Shown: positions 34,585-42,712 of the stretch, one piece after another
Layout: each line of letters opens with the position of its first letter
Position numbering within the stretch: position 1 is the first letter of the stretch
Origin: Candidatus Woesearchaeota archaeon
GTDB lineage: Archaea; Nanobdellota; Nanobdellia; Woesearchaeales; SM23-78
Assembly (NCBI GenBank): GCA_016930415.1
Contig: JAFGGS010000005.1
Location: 1 to 64,000, forward strand
DNA: 64,000 nt
Reading direction: 5' to 3'
Position numbers and translations under genes: made by a program
Notes under the pieces: generated by a model
Seen by the model: the letters and a program-made list of their open reading frames with translations, nothing else
The model's database searches: none
What the model was told of the DNA's origin: nothing

Positions 34585-35979
34585 ATGCCAATCGCGTTTT
34601 TCAACACACTCACAAGGAAGAAAGAGGAACTCAAACCCATAAAGAAAGGAGAGGTAGGCATATACACCTGCGGACCCACAGTCTACTGGTACCAGCACAT
34701 AGGAAACTTCAGGGCGTACATAGCCTGGGATGTATTGAAAAGAACGCTTCTCCACCTAGGCTACAAGGTAAACCATGTCATGAACTACACTGACGTAGGA
34801 CACCTGACCTCAGACGCGGACGAGGGAGAGGATAAGATGGAGAAAGCCGCCGCCAAGGAAGGCAAGAAGGCGAGTGAGATCGCGAAGTTTTACTCAGACG
34901 CGTTCGAGAAAGACGCAGAGAAACTCAGCATCATCACGCCGACCACCGTGTGCAAGGCGACAGAGCACATAAAAGAACAGATAGCGCTAGTCCAGGCCCT
35001 CGAAAAGAATGGATTCACCTACAAGACGAGCGACGGCATATACTACGACACCTCAAAGTTCCCGGATTACGGCAAGCTCGGACGCATAAGCGCAGAAGGG
35101 CTTGAGGAAGGCAAGAGGGTCGAGATGGGCGAGAAGAAGAACAAGACAGACTTCGCGCTCTGGAAGTTCTCAGAAGAGCCAGGTAAGAGACAGCAGGAAT
35201 GGGAGAGCCCCTGGGGCCTAGGATTCCCTGGATGGCACATCGAGTGCTCAGCCATGAGCAGCAAGTACTTAGGGGAGCAGTTCGACATCCACACCGGCGG
35301 AGAAGATCACATCCAAGTCCACCACCAGAACGAGATCGCGCAGAGCGAAGGAGCCTACGGCAAGAAGCCATGGGTAAAGTACTGGCTCCACAACGCGTTC
35401 CTCACATTCAAAGGAGATAAGGTGTCAAAGAGCAAAGGAGGACTCTACACCATAAGCGAGCTTGAAGAACAAGGATTCTCAGCGCTCGACTACAGGTACT
35501 TCTGCCTAGGCACCCATTACAGGAAACCCTTGAACTTCTCCCTAGAAGCGCTTGAAGGAGCGAAGAACACCTACGCACGGCTCAAGAACATGATAATCGA
35601 GCTGAAAACCAGGACCGACTCGAAGAAGACAGCATCCTTCGAGAAGTACAAGCAAGAGTTCGACGCTGCTATGGAAGACGACCTCAACACCGCCCAAGCC
35701 CTTGCAGTCCTCTGGAACACGCTAAAAGACGAGGGGCTTGGAAGCCGCGAGAAGCTCGAACTCGCATTCGAGTTCGACAAAGTGCTAGGCCTAGGCCTCG
35801 CAGACGCAGAGGCAGAAGCGATCGAGGCGCCAGAAGAGATTATGGACTTGGTAGACGCGCGAGAAGACGCTCGCAAGAAGAAAGACTGGAAAGCCTCAGA
35901 CAGGATAAGGGACGAGATAAAAGCCAAAGGCTGGATCGTCGAAGACACGAAAGAAGGACAGAAACTCAAGAAGGGGTGA
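34585..35979 (+). CDS. cysS: Cysteinyl-tRNA synthetase
   Basis: 464-aa class I synthetase. It has CGPTVYWYQHIGNFRAYI (zinc Cys plus HIGH motif), the zinc-ligand segment GWHIECSAMSSKYL, the HTGGEDHIQVHHQNEIAQSEG region and KMSKS as GDKVSKSKGG. The helical anticodon part is intact to the C-terminus. The start at ATG 34585 (MPIAFFNTL), about 30 nt after the TATA box, replaces the longer ORF start at 34453, whose first 44 residues are not conserved. Confidence 0.96.
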   Translation: MPIAFFNTLTRKKEELKPIKKGEVGIYTCGPTVYWYQHIGNFRAYIAWDVLKRTLLHLGYKVNHVMNYTDVGHLTSDADEGEDKMEKAAAKEGKKASEIAKFYSDAFEKDAEKLSIITPTTVCKATEHIKEQIALVQALEKNGFTYKTSDGIYYDTSKFPDYGKLGRISAEGLEEGKRVEMGEKKNKTDFALWKFSEEPGKRQQEWESPWGLGFPGWHIECSAMSSKYLGEQFDIHTGGEDHIQVHHQNEIAQSEGAYGKKPWVKYWLHNAFLTFKGDKVSKSKGGLYTISELEEQGFSALDYRYFCLGTHYRKPLNFSLEALEGAKNTYARLKNMIIELKTRTDSKKTASFEKYKQEFDAAMEDDLNTAQALAVLWNTLKDEGLGSREKLELAFEFDKVLGLGLADAEAEAIEAPEEIMDLVDAREDARKKKDWKASDRIRDEIKAKGWIVEDTKEGQKLKKG

Positions 35980-35981
35980 AC

Positions 35982-36527
35982 ATGAATTCTCTCATCAGGA
36001 CAGCAGACCCTTGCGACGCACCAAGGATAATCGCGCTCCAACGAGAGGCAGGAGTCGGAAGGACAAATCCTCAGTGGCCAAGCACGGGATTCGTCAACTA
36101 CAAGATACCGACCCTCGGAGAATACGTCCGCAGGATATTTCAAAACCCTTTCTTTTACGTGACAGAGGTCGACCTTGACACCATCGGGTTCCTGGCAGCA
36201 TACGACTTCGAACGATTCAAGACGCTGGGAGACCCGATACTAGAGAACCTGACACCCCACGTGAGCCACGCCACGATCTACGCAGACCAGATACTCGTAA
36301 AAGCGCCTTACAGGGGGAACTTCGTCGGAAGAGAACTGGTGGAGAAACTAGTCGCTGACTCGCTAAGAGCAGGAAAGGAAGAAGTAGTCCTATTCACAAG
36401 CCACCATCCGAGAAGAAACGAGCAAGCCATAAGTCTCGTGCAAAACTTCGGATTCCAGGAACTCTCAGACTTCGCCCACGAAAACGCAAGGTATGGGCTC
36501 TACAAGAAGATGCTCAAAGACTCTTGA
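35982..36527 (+). CDS. GNAT-family N-acetyltransferase
   Basis: 181-aa GCN5-type acetyltransferase. An acceptor-side N-terminus is followed by ATIYADQILVKAPYRGNFVGRELVEKLV, the motif A acetyl-CoA pyrophosphate loop (R/Q-x-x-G-x-G/A degenerated to YRGNFVGREL), and a motif B end NFGFQEL. The ATG lies 2 nt past the cysS stop; GTG 35976 is an alternative. Substrate unknown. Confidence 0.82.
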   Translation: MNSLIRTADPCDAPRIIALQREAGVGRTNPQWPSTGFVNYKIPTLGEYVRRIFQNPFFYVTEVDLDTIGFLAAYDFERFKTLGDPILENLTPHVSHATIYADQILVKAPYRGNFVGRELVEKLVADSLRAGKEEVVLFTSHHPRRNEQAISLVQNFGFQELSDFAHENARYGLYKKMLKDS

Positions 36528-36529
36528 CA

Positions 36530-37111
36530 TTATCTCTTCGCGCTTGGTACAGTCACTCCAAGATCAAAGACATGATACTTCCCGCTTCTTGCACTGAGCT
36601 CGTGCACCTGATAAGGGATGGACTCATCCAAAAGCATACTAAGATCAGTTCTGGTCTGGCGATATATTGCTAGTTGACTCTCACGAGTCTCCTTCTCAAA
36701 GTCGTCTCGGGAAATTATAGAATAGCTCTTGGCGCCCCTCACGCTGACAACCTCGCCTGCTTCCAAAGGCAGGTATACGCCTGCACTGAACAAGAACCTC
36801 ATCTTCCAAGGCAAGAATCTCATGACCCGCTGCTCAACAGTGAACAAGGTCTGCCGCGCCACACCATCACTACCGATCTTCGGAGAATCCTCATAATCGA
36901 GTCTCGACAAGATCCCCTGGCAGAAGACTTCCTTGCAAAGAGAGAATATGGCGAAGCCTTCAAGTTTCCCATCAACTCTTACAACCCCTGCAGTCTGTCC
37001 AAAAGAAAACCCGTCTCTTAGTATGAACGCCAGCTCTTCATTGAGCATGTGCACATAATGATCTGCCAGCGTCATCTCCCAGTCTGAGAACTGGTCTGTG
37101 TTGCTAGCCAT
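36530..37111 (-). CDS. Hypothetical protein
   Basis: 193-aa soluble protein of mixed alpha/beta look. It has ADHYVHMLNEELAFILRDGFSFGQTAGVVRVDGKLEGFAIFSL at the start and a C-terminus YHVFDLGVTVPSAKR. The opening loosely recalls an acyl-CoA N-acyltransferase fold but no diagnostic motif is seen. Leaderless from a TATA-like gtttataaac about 25 nt before the ATG. Convergent with the GNAT gene, 2 nt apart. Confidence 0.65.
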   Translation of the reverse strand: MASNTDQFSDWEMTLADHYVHMLNEELAFILRDGFSFGQTAGVVRVDGKLEGFAIFSLCKEVFCQGILSRLDYEDSPKIGSDGVARQTLFTVEQRVMRFLPWKMRFLFSAGVYLPLEAGEVVSVRGAKSYSIISRDDFEKETRESQLAIYRQTRTDLSMLLDESIPYQVHELSARSGKYHVFDLGVTVPSAKR

Positions 37112-37193
37112 CAGATGAGGAAAGCCAAAATTGTTTATAAACTTTTTCGCGTAAACTTTATAAACCGCCTGGATTTCTTCCGTCTATACCCCT

Positions 37194-37298
37194 GCCTCCG
37201 TAGCTTAGCGGTGGAGCTCGCGGCTGTTACTCGCGCTCTGCAATTTAAGGAGTGGCGCAGAGACCGCGCGGTCACCAGTTCGAATCTGGTCGGAGGCG
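37194..37298 (+). tRNA. tRNA-Asn(GTT) with intron at 37/38
   Basis: Acceptor GCCTCCG/CGGAGGC, T-arm ACCAG-TTCGAAT-CTGGT, discriminator G at 37298, CCA not encoded. Anticodon GTT at 37226-37228 in a CGCGG/CCGCG stem. The 33-nt intron is 37230-37262. The junction fits a bulge-helix-bulge: exon CTGT pairs with intron GCAG, with bulges TA^C and AG^A. The intron has GCGCTC near its 5' end and GGCGCAGAG at its 3' end. TATA-like ctttataaac lies about 30 nt upstream. Confidence 0.93.
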
Positions 37299-37313
37299 TC
37301 ATATTATTTCGCT

Positions 37314-37394
37314 TGGTGACCGGTCACCAGTTCGCGCTCAGAAGCGAAGCTTCTGGCGCAGAGGACAACGTCCTCTTGAATCTGGTCGGAGGCG
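37314..37394 (+). repeat. Displaced second copy of the tRNA-Asn 3' half with T-loop hairpin insert
   Basis: CGGTCACCAGTTCG (37321-37334) and GAATCTGGTCGGAGGCG (37378-37394) repeat the 3' half of tRNA-Asn, 96 bp downstream of the original at the acceptor end. The T-loop is split by a 44-nt insert (37334-37377) made of two stems: GCGC-T-CAGAAGC-GAA-GCTTCTG-GCGC and AGAGGAC-AAC-GTCCTCT. A 16-nt palindrome TGGTGACCGGTCACCA (37314-37329) sits at the left edge. No 5' tRNA half accompanies it. Confidence 0.8.
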
Positions 37395-37426
37395 TTATAA
37401 TACTTTAGAAATTTTTTCACAAATTT

Positions 37427-37604
37427 GAGCCTGTAGCTTAGCCTGGCTGGAGCACACGACTGATAGCGGAGCACCAAAGGTGCGAGCCGCCAGGAATTCA
37501 GGGAATTCCTGAGCGCCCGTAGCGCATTTTTTAGCGCGAGGGAAGAATATGTGCGAGAAACGTCAGAGATCGTGCGGTCGGGAGTTCGAATCTCCCCGGG
37601 CTCA
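37427..37604 (+). tRNA. tRNA-Ile(GAT) with a 103-nt intron at 37/38
   Basis: Acceptor GAGCCTG/CGGGCTC, T-arm GGGAG-TTCGAAT-CTCCC, discriminator A at 37604, no CCA. Anticodon GAT at 37462-37464 in stem CACGA/TCGTG. Intron 37466-37568. Exon CTGA pairs with intron TCAG; bulges TA^G and AG^A. The intron is built of hairpins: GCGG..GCACC-AAA-GGTGC..CCGC, CAGGAATTC-AGG-GAATTCCTG and a GCGC stem around a T-run. Confidence 0.92.
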
Positions 37605-37664
37605 TCAACGATGAGGCTGGGGGCCTAAGAAACGTGAAACGTTTCTTTCTGTCCCCGGGCTCAT
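37593..37664 (+). repeat. Direct repeat of the tRNA-Ile 3' end with hairpin spacer
   Basis: TCCCCGGGCTCAT occurs at 37593-37605 (tRNA 3' end) and again at 37652-37664, 59 bp later, followed by a T-run. The spacer has CTCAT-CAACG-ATGAG, which starts in the tRNA end, and the perfect stem AGAAACGT-GAA-ACGTTTCT (37628-37646). Same architecture as the tRNA-Gly and aIF5A loci. Confidence 0.85.
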
Positions 37665-37791
37665 TTTTTTTTCTATCTTTCTCTTGAATCAAACAAGGGG
37701 AGTTCACTCGTTTGGCGCTTTGGCCAGACCAAAATGCGATTTTCAGGTGTAACTTTTTTAAAGCCAAGCCCACTGGCTAATCCTCGGGTGA

Positions 37792-39363
37792 GTGATCGCT
37801 GACATGAAGAAGACTCTCAAGATCGAGCAGAGGTACGCGAATTCAGTCCTTAACATAATACTAGACACGCTAGCTCTTAAGAAACAGGCGCTTGTCTTCG
37901 TGAACAGCAAGAACTCTGCAGAGGCCGAGGCTGAGAGGCTCGCCGCCAAGGTCCGTCCAGAAGGAGAGGGGAAGGCGGCGCTTGAAGAGTTGTCTGAGCA
38001 AGTCCTTGGCGCGCTTGAGAAGCCGACCAAACAGTGCAAGCGCCTGGCGCTATGCGTAAAGAGCGGGATAGCCTTCCACCACGCAGGGCTTCACTCGAAG
38101 CAGCGCGAGATCGTAGAGGATAATTTCAGGGAGGGGACGCTCAAGGTGATATGCGCGACGCCAACCCTTGCCTACGGCCTAAACCTCCCGGCTTTCCGCG
38201 TGATCGTCAGGGATTTGAAACGATTCTCAGGCCAGCGAGGCATGGCATGGATACCTGTACTTGAATACCTGCAGTTCTGCGGACGAGCAGGAAGGCCAGA
38301 CTATGGTGAGGAGTATGGAGAAGCCATCTGCATCTCAGAGACAGACTCTGAGAAGGAGAACATAATGGACCACTACGTGAACGGCGAGCCAGAGGACATA
38401 CTCTCAAAGCTCGCAGTCGAGCCGATCCTGCGAACATACGTCCTGAGCCTGATCGCGATCGAGTACTGCAACTCAGAAGAGACCTTGATGGGTTTCTTCG
38501 AGAAGACCTTCTACGCCCACCAGTTCCAGAACACTGAGCGGCTCGAAGAGATAATCGAGAAGATCCTGCGCTACCTCGAGGATTGTGGCTTCATCCAATG
38601 GAGCGAGGACGGCAAACGGGTCGAGGCCACGCTCACAGGCCACCGCGTAAGCCAATTATACCTGGATCCCTACACTGCTAACTACCTGATTAACTGCATG
38701 AAGAGGGCGGCTGAGAAGATGGTGAACGACTTCTCGCTCCTGCAGATGATATCATACACACTGGAGCTTAGGCCGCTGTTGTCAGTGCGGGTGTCAGAGT
38801 ACGAGCTGGTCGAAGCCGCCATGGCAGAGAAGTCATCGCACATATTAAGCATCGAGCTCTCGATGTACGACACAGACTACGAGGAGTACGTCAAGAGCAT
38901 AAAGACAGCCCTCTTCTTCTACGACTGGATAAACGAGGCGGACGAGGAGCAGCTGCTCGAGGGCTACAACATCAGGCCAGGAGAAGTACGGGCGAAGCTA
39001 GAGCTAGCAGACTGGCTGTTGTATGCTTCTGAGGAGCTTGCGAAGCTCTCGAAGATGCACGGCCTGCTAAAAGAGATCGCGAAGGTTCGCATCAGGCTGC
39101 GGCATGGAGCAAAAGAAGAGCTCTTGCCACTCCTTCGCCTGCAAGGCATAGGCCGTGTCAGGGCGAGAAAGCTATACCAGAACAAGATACGAGACGTCGA
39201 GGACATAAAGAAGGCAGACTTATCAGCGCTATCAGCCATGCTCGGACGGGCGATCGCCCTCTCGCTAAAGAAACAAGTAGGGCAAGACCTCTCAGAAGAA
39301 GCGATAGTCGTGCCTAAAGGCAAGAGGAAAGGACAGCTAAGCCTGGAGAAGTACAGGAAATAA
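37792..39363 (+). CDS. Hel308/Hjm helicase, C-terminal part only (RecA2 to HhH)
   Basis: 523 aa (519 from the ATG at 37804). It starts at the end of the RecA1 domain and has RecA2 motifs IV-VI (ALVFVNSKNSAEAEAERLA, FHHAGLHSKQREIVEDNFREG, CATPTLAYGLNLPA, LQFCGRAGRPDY), the winged-helix and ratchet domains, and an HhH end (LLRLQGIGRVRARKLY). The RecA1 domain with Walker A and DExx is missing, so it cannot hydrolyse ATP alone. It has its own TATA-like box (37751-37762) and a GGTGA near the GTG/ATG starts, so it is expressed. Either the N-terminal half is encoded elsewhere (split gene) or this is a truncated relic beside the tRNA loci. Confidence 0.88.
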   Translation: MIADMKKTLKIEQRYANSVLNIILDTLALKKQALVFVNSKNSAEAEAERLAAKVRPEGEGKAALEELSEQVLGALEKPTKQCKRLALCVKSGIAFHHAGLHSKQREIVEDNFREGTLKVICATPTLAYGLNLPAFRVIVRDLKRFSGQRGMAWIPVLEYLQFCGRAGRPDYGEEYGEAICISETDSEKENIMDHYVNGEPEDILSKLAVEPILRTYVLSLIAIEYCNSEETLMGFFEKTFYAHQFQNTERLEEIIEKILRYLEDCGFIQWSEDGKRVEATLTGHRVSQLYLDPYTANYLINCMKRAAEKMVNDFSLLQMISYTLELRPLLSVRVSEYELVEAAMAEKSSHILSIELSMYDTDYEEYVKSIKTALFFYDWINEADEEQLLEGYNIRPGEVRAKLELADWLLYASEELAKLSKMHGLLKEIAKVRIRLRHGAKEELLPLLRLQGIGRVRARKLYQNKIRDVEDIKKADLSALSAMLGRAIALSLKKQVGQDLSEEAIVVPKGKRKGQLSLEKYRK

Positions 39364-39393
39364 CACTGAGAAACAAGATTCTCAGGAAAGCTC

Positions 39394-40419
39394 TTACTCC
39401 ATCAATCTGCTTATGCTAAGGCCTTTGTTGATGTTGAAGATGACCCTTGCGAAGTACCTCTCAAGAGGCACTTCTTCATACCACGGATGCTCCTTAGCGA
39501 AGTCCTTGGACCTGAAGACGACATTCGTGCCCACGACCTTGTCTAGCCAGCCGTTCTTGTAAGCGTCATCAATCCTCTCGACAACAGGCCCGTTGAAGAG
39601 CGCGAGGCTAGCCGCGAAGAAGACCCTCTTAGCGCCCTCGTCCTTTAGCTTCTTAGCCGCGTTGACAACAGTGCCTGCGGTGTCGATCATGTCATCGACC
39701 ACGAAGACATCCCTGCCCTCGACCTCACCTATGAGGCTCATGTTCTCGATGGTGCTGGTCTTAGAGTAGTCGCGCTCCTTGTGAATCAAGGCGAGCTTCA
39801 AGCCAAGCTTTTTCGCGTAGAAGTTAGCCCTTGCAGCGCCTCCTGCGTCAGGCGCGACGATCACCAAGTTGCTAATCCCTATCTTGTTATTGATGTACTT
39901 TATCAGGCTCTCAGACGCGCGTAGGTTCTCAAGAGTCGCCCTTCTGAAGAAACCAGCGATGGCCTCGTTATGAAGATCCAAGGTTATGATCCTGGAAACA
40001 CCCAGGCCCTCAAGCTCTGTAGCTACCATTGCGGCAGATATGCCCTCCCTGGTCTTTGACTTGTCCTGGCGCGCATAAGGATAGACGGGGATGACTGCTG
40101 TTATGCAGTGAGCATTAGAGAAGCGGGCGGCGTTTATCGCGGTCTTCAAGGCCATCAGGTTATCGTTCACGCTAAAGCCCTTGCTGTTGTTCTCGACGTC
40201 CTGGAAGATGTAGAGGTCCTGGTTCCTGATAGACTCGTCGATCTCAGTCTTGACCTCTGTGTTAGAGAAGCGGATCTCCCTTGAAGGCCTAAGAAGCGGG
40301 TCAGGCCTCTCACCCTCATCCTCGAGAATCTCGCGAAGACGAGCCACGACTTTCTCAGCGAAGTGCCTGCCAGACTCGCAAGCCAAGACCCCGAGCCTTC
40401 CGCGATTATAAGCATCCAA
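39394..40419 (-). CDS. prs: Ribose-phosphate pyrophosphokinase
   Basis: 341-aa PRPP synthetase supplying PyrE and PurF. It has EIRFSNTEVKTEI (flag region), VIPVYPYARQDK (ATP-binding), LDLHNEAIAGFF (metal site), PDAGGAARA and the PRPP loop VFVVDDMIDTAGTV. The start is a TTG, supported by GGGGGTGAT eight bases upstream; no in-frame ATG is near. The upstream region has a TATA-like ttaaatttaaa. Confidence 0.95.
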   Translation of the reverse strand: MDAYNRGRLGVLACESGRHFAEKVVARLREILEDEGERPDPLLRPSREIRFSNTEVKTEIDESIRNQDLYIFQDVENNSKGFSVNDNLMALKTAINAARFSNAHCITAVIPVYPYARQDKSKTREGISAAMVATELEGLGVSRIITLDLHNEAIAGFFRRATLENLRASESLIKYINNKIGISNLVIVAPDAGGAARANFYAKKLGLKLALIHKERDYSKTSTIENMSLIGEVEGRDVFVVDDMIDTAGTVVNAAKKLKDEGAKRVFFAASLALFNGPVVERIDDAYKNGWLDKVVGTNVVFRSKDFAKEHPWYEEVPLERYFARVIFNINKGLSISRLME

Positions 40420-40545
40420 AAGCCGAAATCACCCCCTGATACTGCCCGAGAGGAACCCTTGGTTTTTAAATTTAACCGAAGAAAACGCTGCTTTGTTTCT
40501 TTCTTAATCCTTTCTTAACTTAAGCCTTATTCCTAAACCAGCCCC

Positions 40546-40983
40546 CTAGTCCTTAAAGACCTTCTTCCTGAGTTCATAGAAGATTATGACTGGGATGAAA
40601 AAAGTCACCTCAGCAGCGACCGAGCCTAGGAGAATTGCCAAGGGATAGTTTCCGATGACGTATGGAAATGATGACAGATAAAAAGGCCTGAGCAGGAAGC
40701 TGTCAAGATACTCTGCAGGCCCAAACTCGACGAACATATTTCTCATATGCCTGAAGAGAGTCCCAAGACTCAAGCCCCGCTTCCTTCTCTTCTTCTTCAA
40801 GTCCTGGAACGAGATGTAACCATAGAACACGACGTTGTCGACCCACGTCGCAAGCACGCCAGCAACGATGTTATTGCCTGTGAGAAACTTAAATGCAGTC
40901 GCAGAGATTATGGCGGCCAAGGTCGCCAATAAGATAGGCATAGAATACCTCTTGAACCATTCCTTATACTTTTCCTTCCACAT
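40546..40983 (-). CDS. Small integral membrane protein
   Basis: 145-aa protein with about four hydrophobic helices (residues 14-33, 38-56, 100-118, 120-138) and a basic loop (KKKRRKRG) between the second and third. No family recognised. Leaderless: TATA-like tttttataag about 29 nt before the ATG. Confidence 0.75.
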   Translation of the reverse strand: MWKEKYKEWFKRYSMPILLATLAAIISATAFKFLTGNNIVAGVLATWVDNVVFYGYISFQDLKKKRRKRGLSLGTLFRHMRNMFVEFGPAEYLDSFLLRPFYLSSFPYVIGNYPLAILLGSVAAEVTFFIPVIIFYELRKKVFKD

Positions 40984-41031
40984 AGTTCACAGAGGAGAAT
41001 TAACGCTTATAAAAATTACGTTATGGCCTGC

Positions 41032-41904
41032 CTAGTCGACCGCATATATCCCTTTGTGGATAACGACGTTCGCCTTCTCGCCAAGGACCAGGTCTTTCCT
41101 TGGCTTGTTCTTTATCATGCTAGACTGGTAGTCATGAGGATTTATGACCTCGAGATGGGGATAAGTCTTCGACACGTATGCCTGCTGCCTCTTGAGCACA
41201 GAGTAGTCGAGCCCGAGGTAGTCGACTATCCTGCTTGATCCGCTCACCGCCTCGGTTATCTTGATCTTGCGACCGAGCTTGTCGACCAAGAAGACGTGGT
41301 CATCAACCACCATGTAGTCTCCCCTGGTGAATCCAGGCAGCTCTATGAACACGTTCACCCTGTAGAGCTCCTTGCTAGTCTGCTTGTTCTTGCTAAAAAG
41401 CCTGGGGCTCACCTTCAGGCCGCCTCCGAACTTGTCTAGGAGCTCGCGGCCGAGGACTTGGGCCAGCTTGTTGCTGGTGAGGTAGAGGTCAAAGCCGTCC
41501 TCGAAGCGCTCAACCTTGTTGATGAAGACCCCTCTCTGGCGAAGCCCGGATATACGCTCTTGCAGGTACTCCACACTCTCCTTCAGGACTGGCTCGCTCC
41601 TGCTCCTGATCTGCAGGATCGCCTCGAAGTACTTGGTACCCTCCCGTTCGCAGAGATTGCACTTGGCCATCTTTACGATGACTACTGGCTTGTAGACCTG
41701 TCCTTTGAACTCCACGATTGTCTGGATATCCTTCTTCTCCTTGTGCTTCTCTGGCAGAGAATAATACTCGAACTTTATCTTGGCCTTTGGCATGGTCTCC
41801 CTGATCTTCTGCATGATGACCTCGCGGACATCCTTGACAGGCCTCCAGCTATGCTTATCCAGGAACTTGCCGCAGCGGCATATCGAGATATTGATGGCTT
41901 TCAT
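41032..41904 (-). CDS. NMD3-like protein
   Basis: 290-aa archaeal NMD3 homologue. In eukaryotes NMD3 loads the 60S subunit for export; the archaeal role is probably in large-subunit maturation or quality control. Zinc-type cysteine clusters CRCGKFLDKHSW and AKCNLCEREG are followed by the conserved central segment (YFEAILQIRS...FDLYLTSNKLAQVLGRELLDKFGG...SKELYRVNVFIELPGF). The leader carries a 12-bp hairpin (41943-41982). Confidence 0.88.
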   Translation of the reverse strand: MKAINISICRCGKFLDKHSWRPVKDVREVIMQKIRETMPKAKIKFEYYSLPEKHKEKKDIQTIVEFKGQVYKPVVIVKMAKCNLCEREGTKYFEAILQIRSRSEPVLKESVEYLQERISGLRQRGVFINKVERFEDGFDLYLTSNKLAQVLGRELLDKFGGGLKVSPRLFSKNKQTSKELYRVNVFIELPGFTRGDYMVVDDHVFLVDKLGRKIKITEAVSGSSRIVDYLGLDYSVLKRQQAYVSKTYPHLEVINPHDYQSSMIKNKPRKDLVLGEKANVVIHKGIYAVD

Positions 41905-41942
41905 ATACTATCATTGCCCCCGAAACCTTGTACTTCGTAATC

Positions 41943-41982
41943 CCCCTCTTTTTTCAGGAGCCAGGCTACCAAAGAAGAGGGG
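41943..41982 (-). promoter_or_regulatory. Strong hairpin in the NMD3 leader
   Basis: CCCCTCTT pairs with AAGAGGGG, extended by TTTT/GAAA to about 12 bp with one G-T pair, loop about 16 nt. It lies between the likely NMD3 TATA box (minus strand, 41993-42002) and the ATG at 41904. The hairpin location within a roughly 60-nt leader suggests mRNA control; this is inference. Confidence 0.5.
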
Positions 41983-42076
41983 TGTTTCCGTGATATTTAA
42001 ACCTTTGGCCAGGCATTTAAAAAGGAGGTGTAAAACCACAACCTTTTTAATCATTCCTGCTTTCGAGGATTTGATT

Positions 42077-42712
42077 ATGTTCAGGAAAAAGAAGCGCGTC
42101 GTGGAGCAGTCTGCCTGGAAGCCTAAGTCTTTCTGGGGAAGGCTCTGGTATTTCATCTGGTACGATGACTCTGCCTGGAGTTGGCTTGCGAACGTAGTCC
42201 TGGCCTATATCATAATCAAGTTCCTGTTCTATCCTGCGATCGGATTCTTGCTAGGCACTAATTTCCCGATCGTCGCAGTGGTCAGCACCAGCATGGTGCA
42301 TGACCAGCCCTTTGACGCTTGGTGGACTGCTCACGAGGATGATTACCTGGCCCTGGGGATTACGAAGGCTAACTTTTCAGGCTATGATTTCAGGAACGGC
42401 TTTAACAAGGGAGACTTGATGCTCTTGATAGGAAAGGATCCTGAGGATGTCGAAGTGGGCGACGTCATAGTGTTCCAGTCAAAGAAACCTTACCCGATCA
42501 TCCACAGGGTGATACGAAAGGAGGATAAGGGCATGTGGGTCTTCCAGACCAAGGGCGACAACAACGCAGCCCAGATAAGGGACTCTGAGCTTGACGAGAC
42601 TTACGTCCTTGAGAAGGTCATCTTGGGAAAGGCTGTCGGTAGGATTCCTTGGCTTGGCTACATCAAGATTTGGTTCGTGGATGGCCTGCGGATGGTGGGG
42701 GTGCGTGTATGA
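42077..42712 (+). CDS. Type I signal peptidase
   Basis: 211-aa membrane-anchored signal peptidase. After a basic N-terminus (MFRKKKRVVEQ) comes a hydrophobic helix (residues 38-60), then the catalytic serine in VVSTSMVHD (SM motif) and VEVGDVIVFQSKKPYPIIHRVIR; GDNN follows. The archaeal-type enzyme uses His rather than Lys as partner, matching IIHR. The start at ATG 42077 is about 31 nt from a TATA-like acctttttaa; the ORF-track start at 41780 is wrong. Overlaps the next gene by 4 nt. Confidence 0.92.
   Translation: MFRKKKRVVEQSAWKPKSFWGRLWYFIWYDDSAWSWLANVVLAYIIIKFLFYPAIGFLLGTNFPIVAVVSTSMVHDQPFDAWWTAHEDDYLALGITKANFSGYDFRNGFNKGDLMLLIGKDPEDVEVGDVIVFQSKKPYPIIHRVIRKEDKGMWVFQTKGDNNAAQIRDSELDETYVLEKVILGKAVGRIPWLGYIKIWFVDGLRMVGVRV

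Noticed and set aside
41780-42076. N-terminal extension of the signal peptidase ORF
   Set aside because: It overlaps the NMD3 gene and promoter; the TATA box points to the ATG at 42077.
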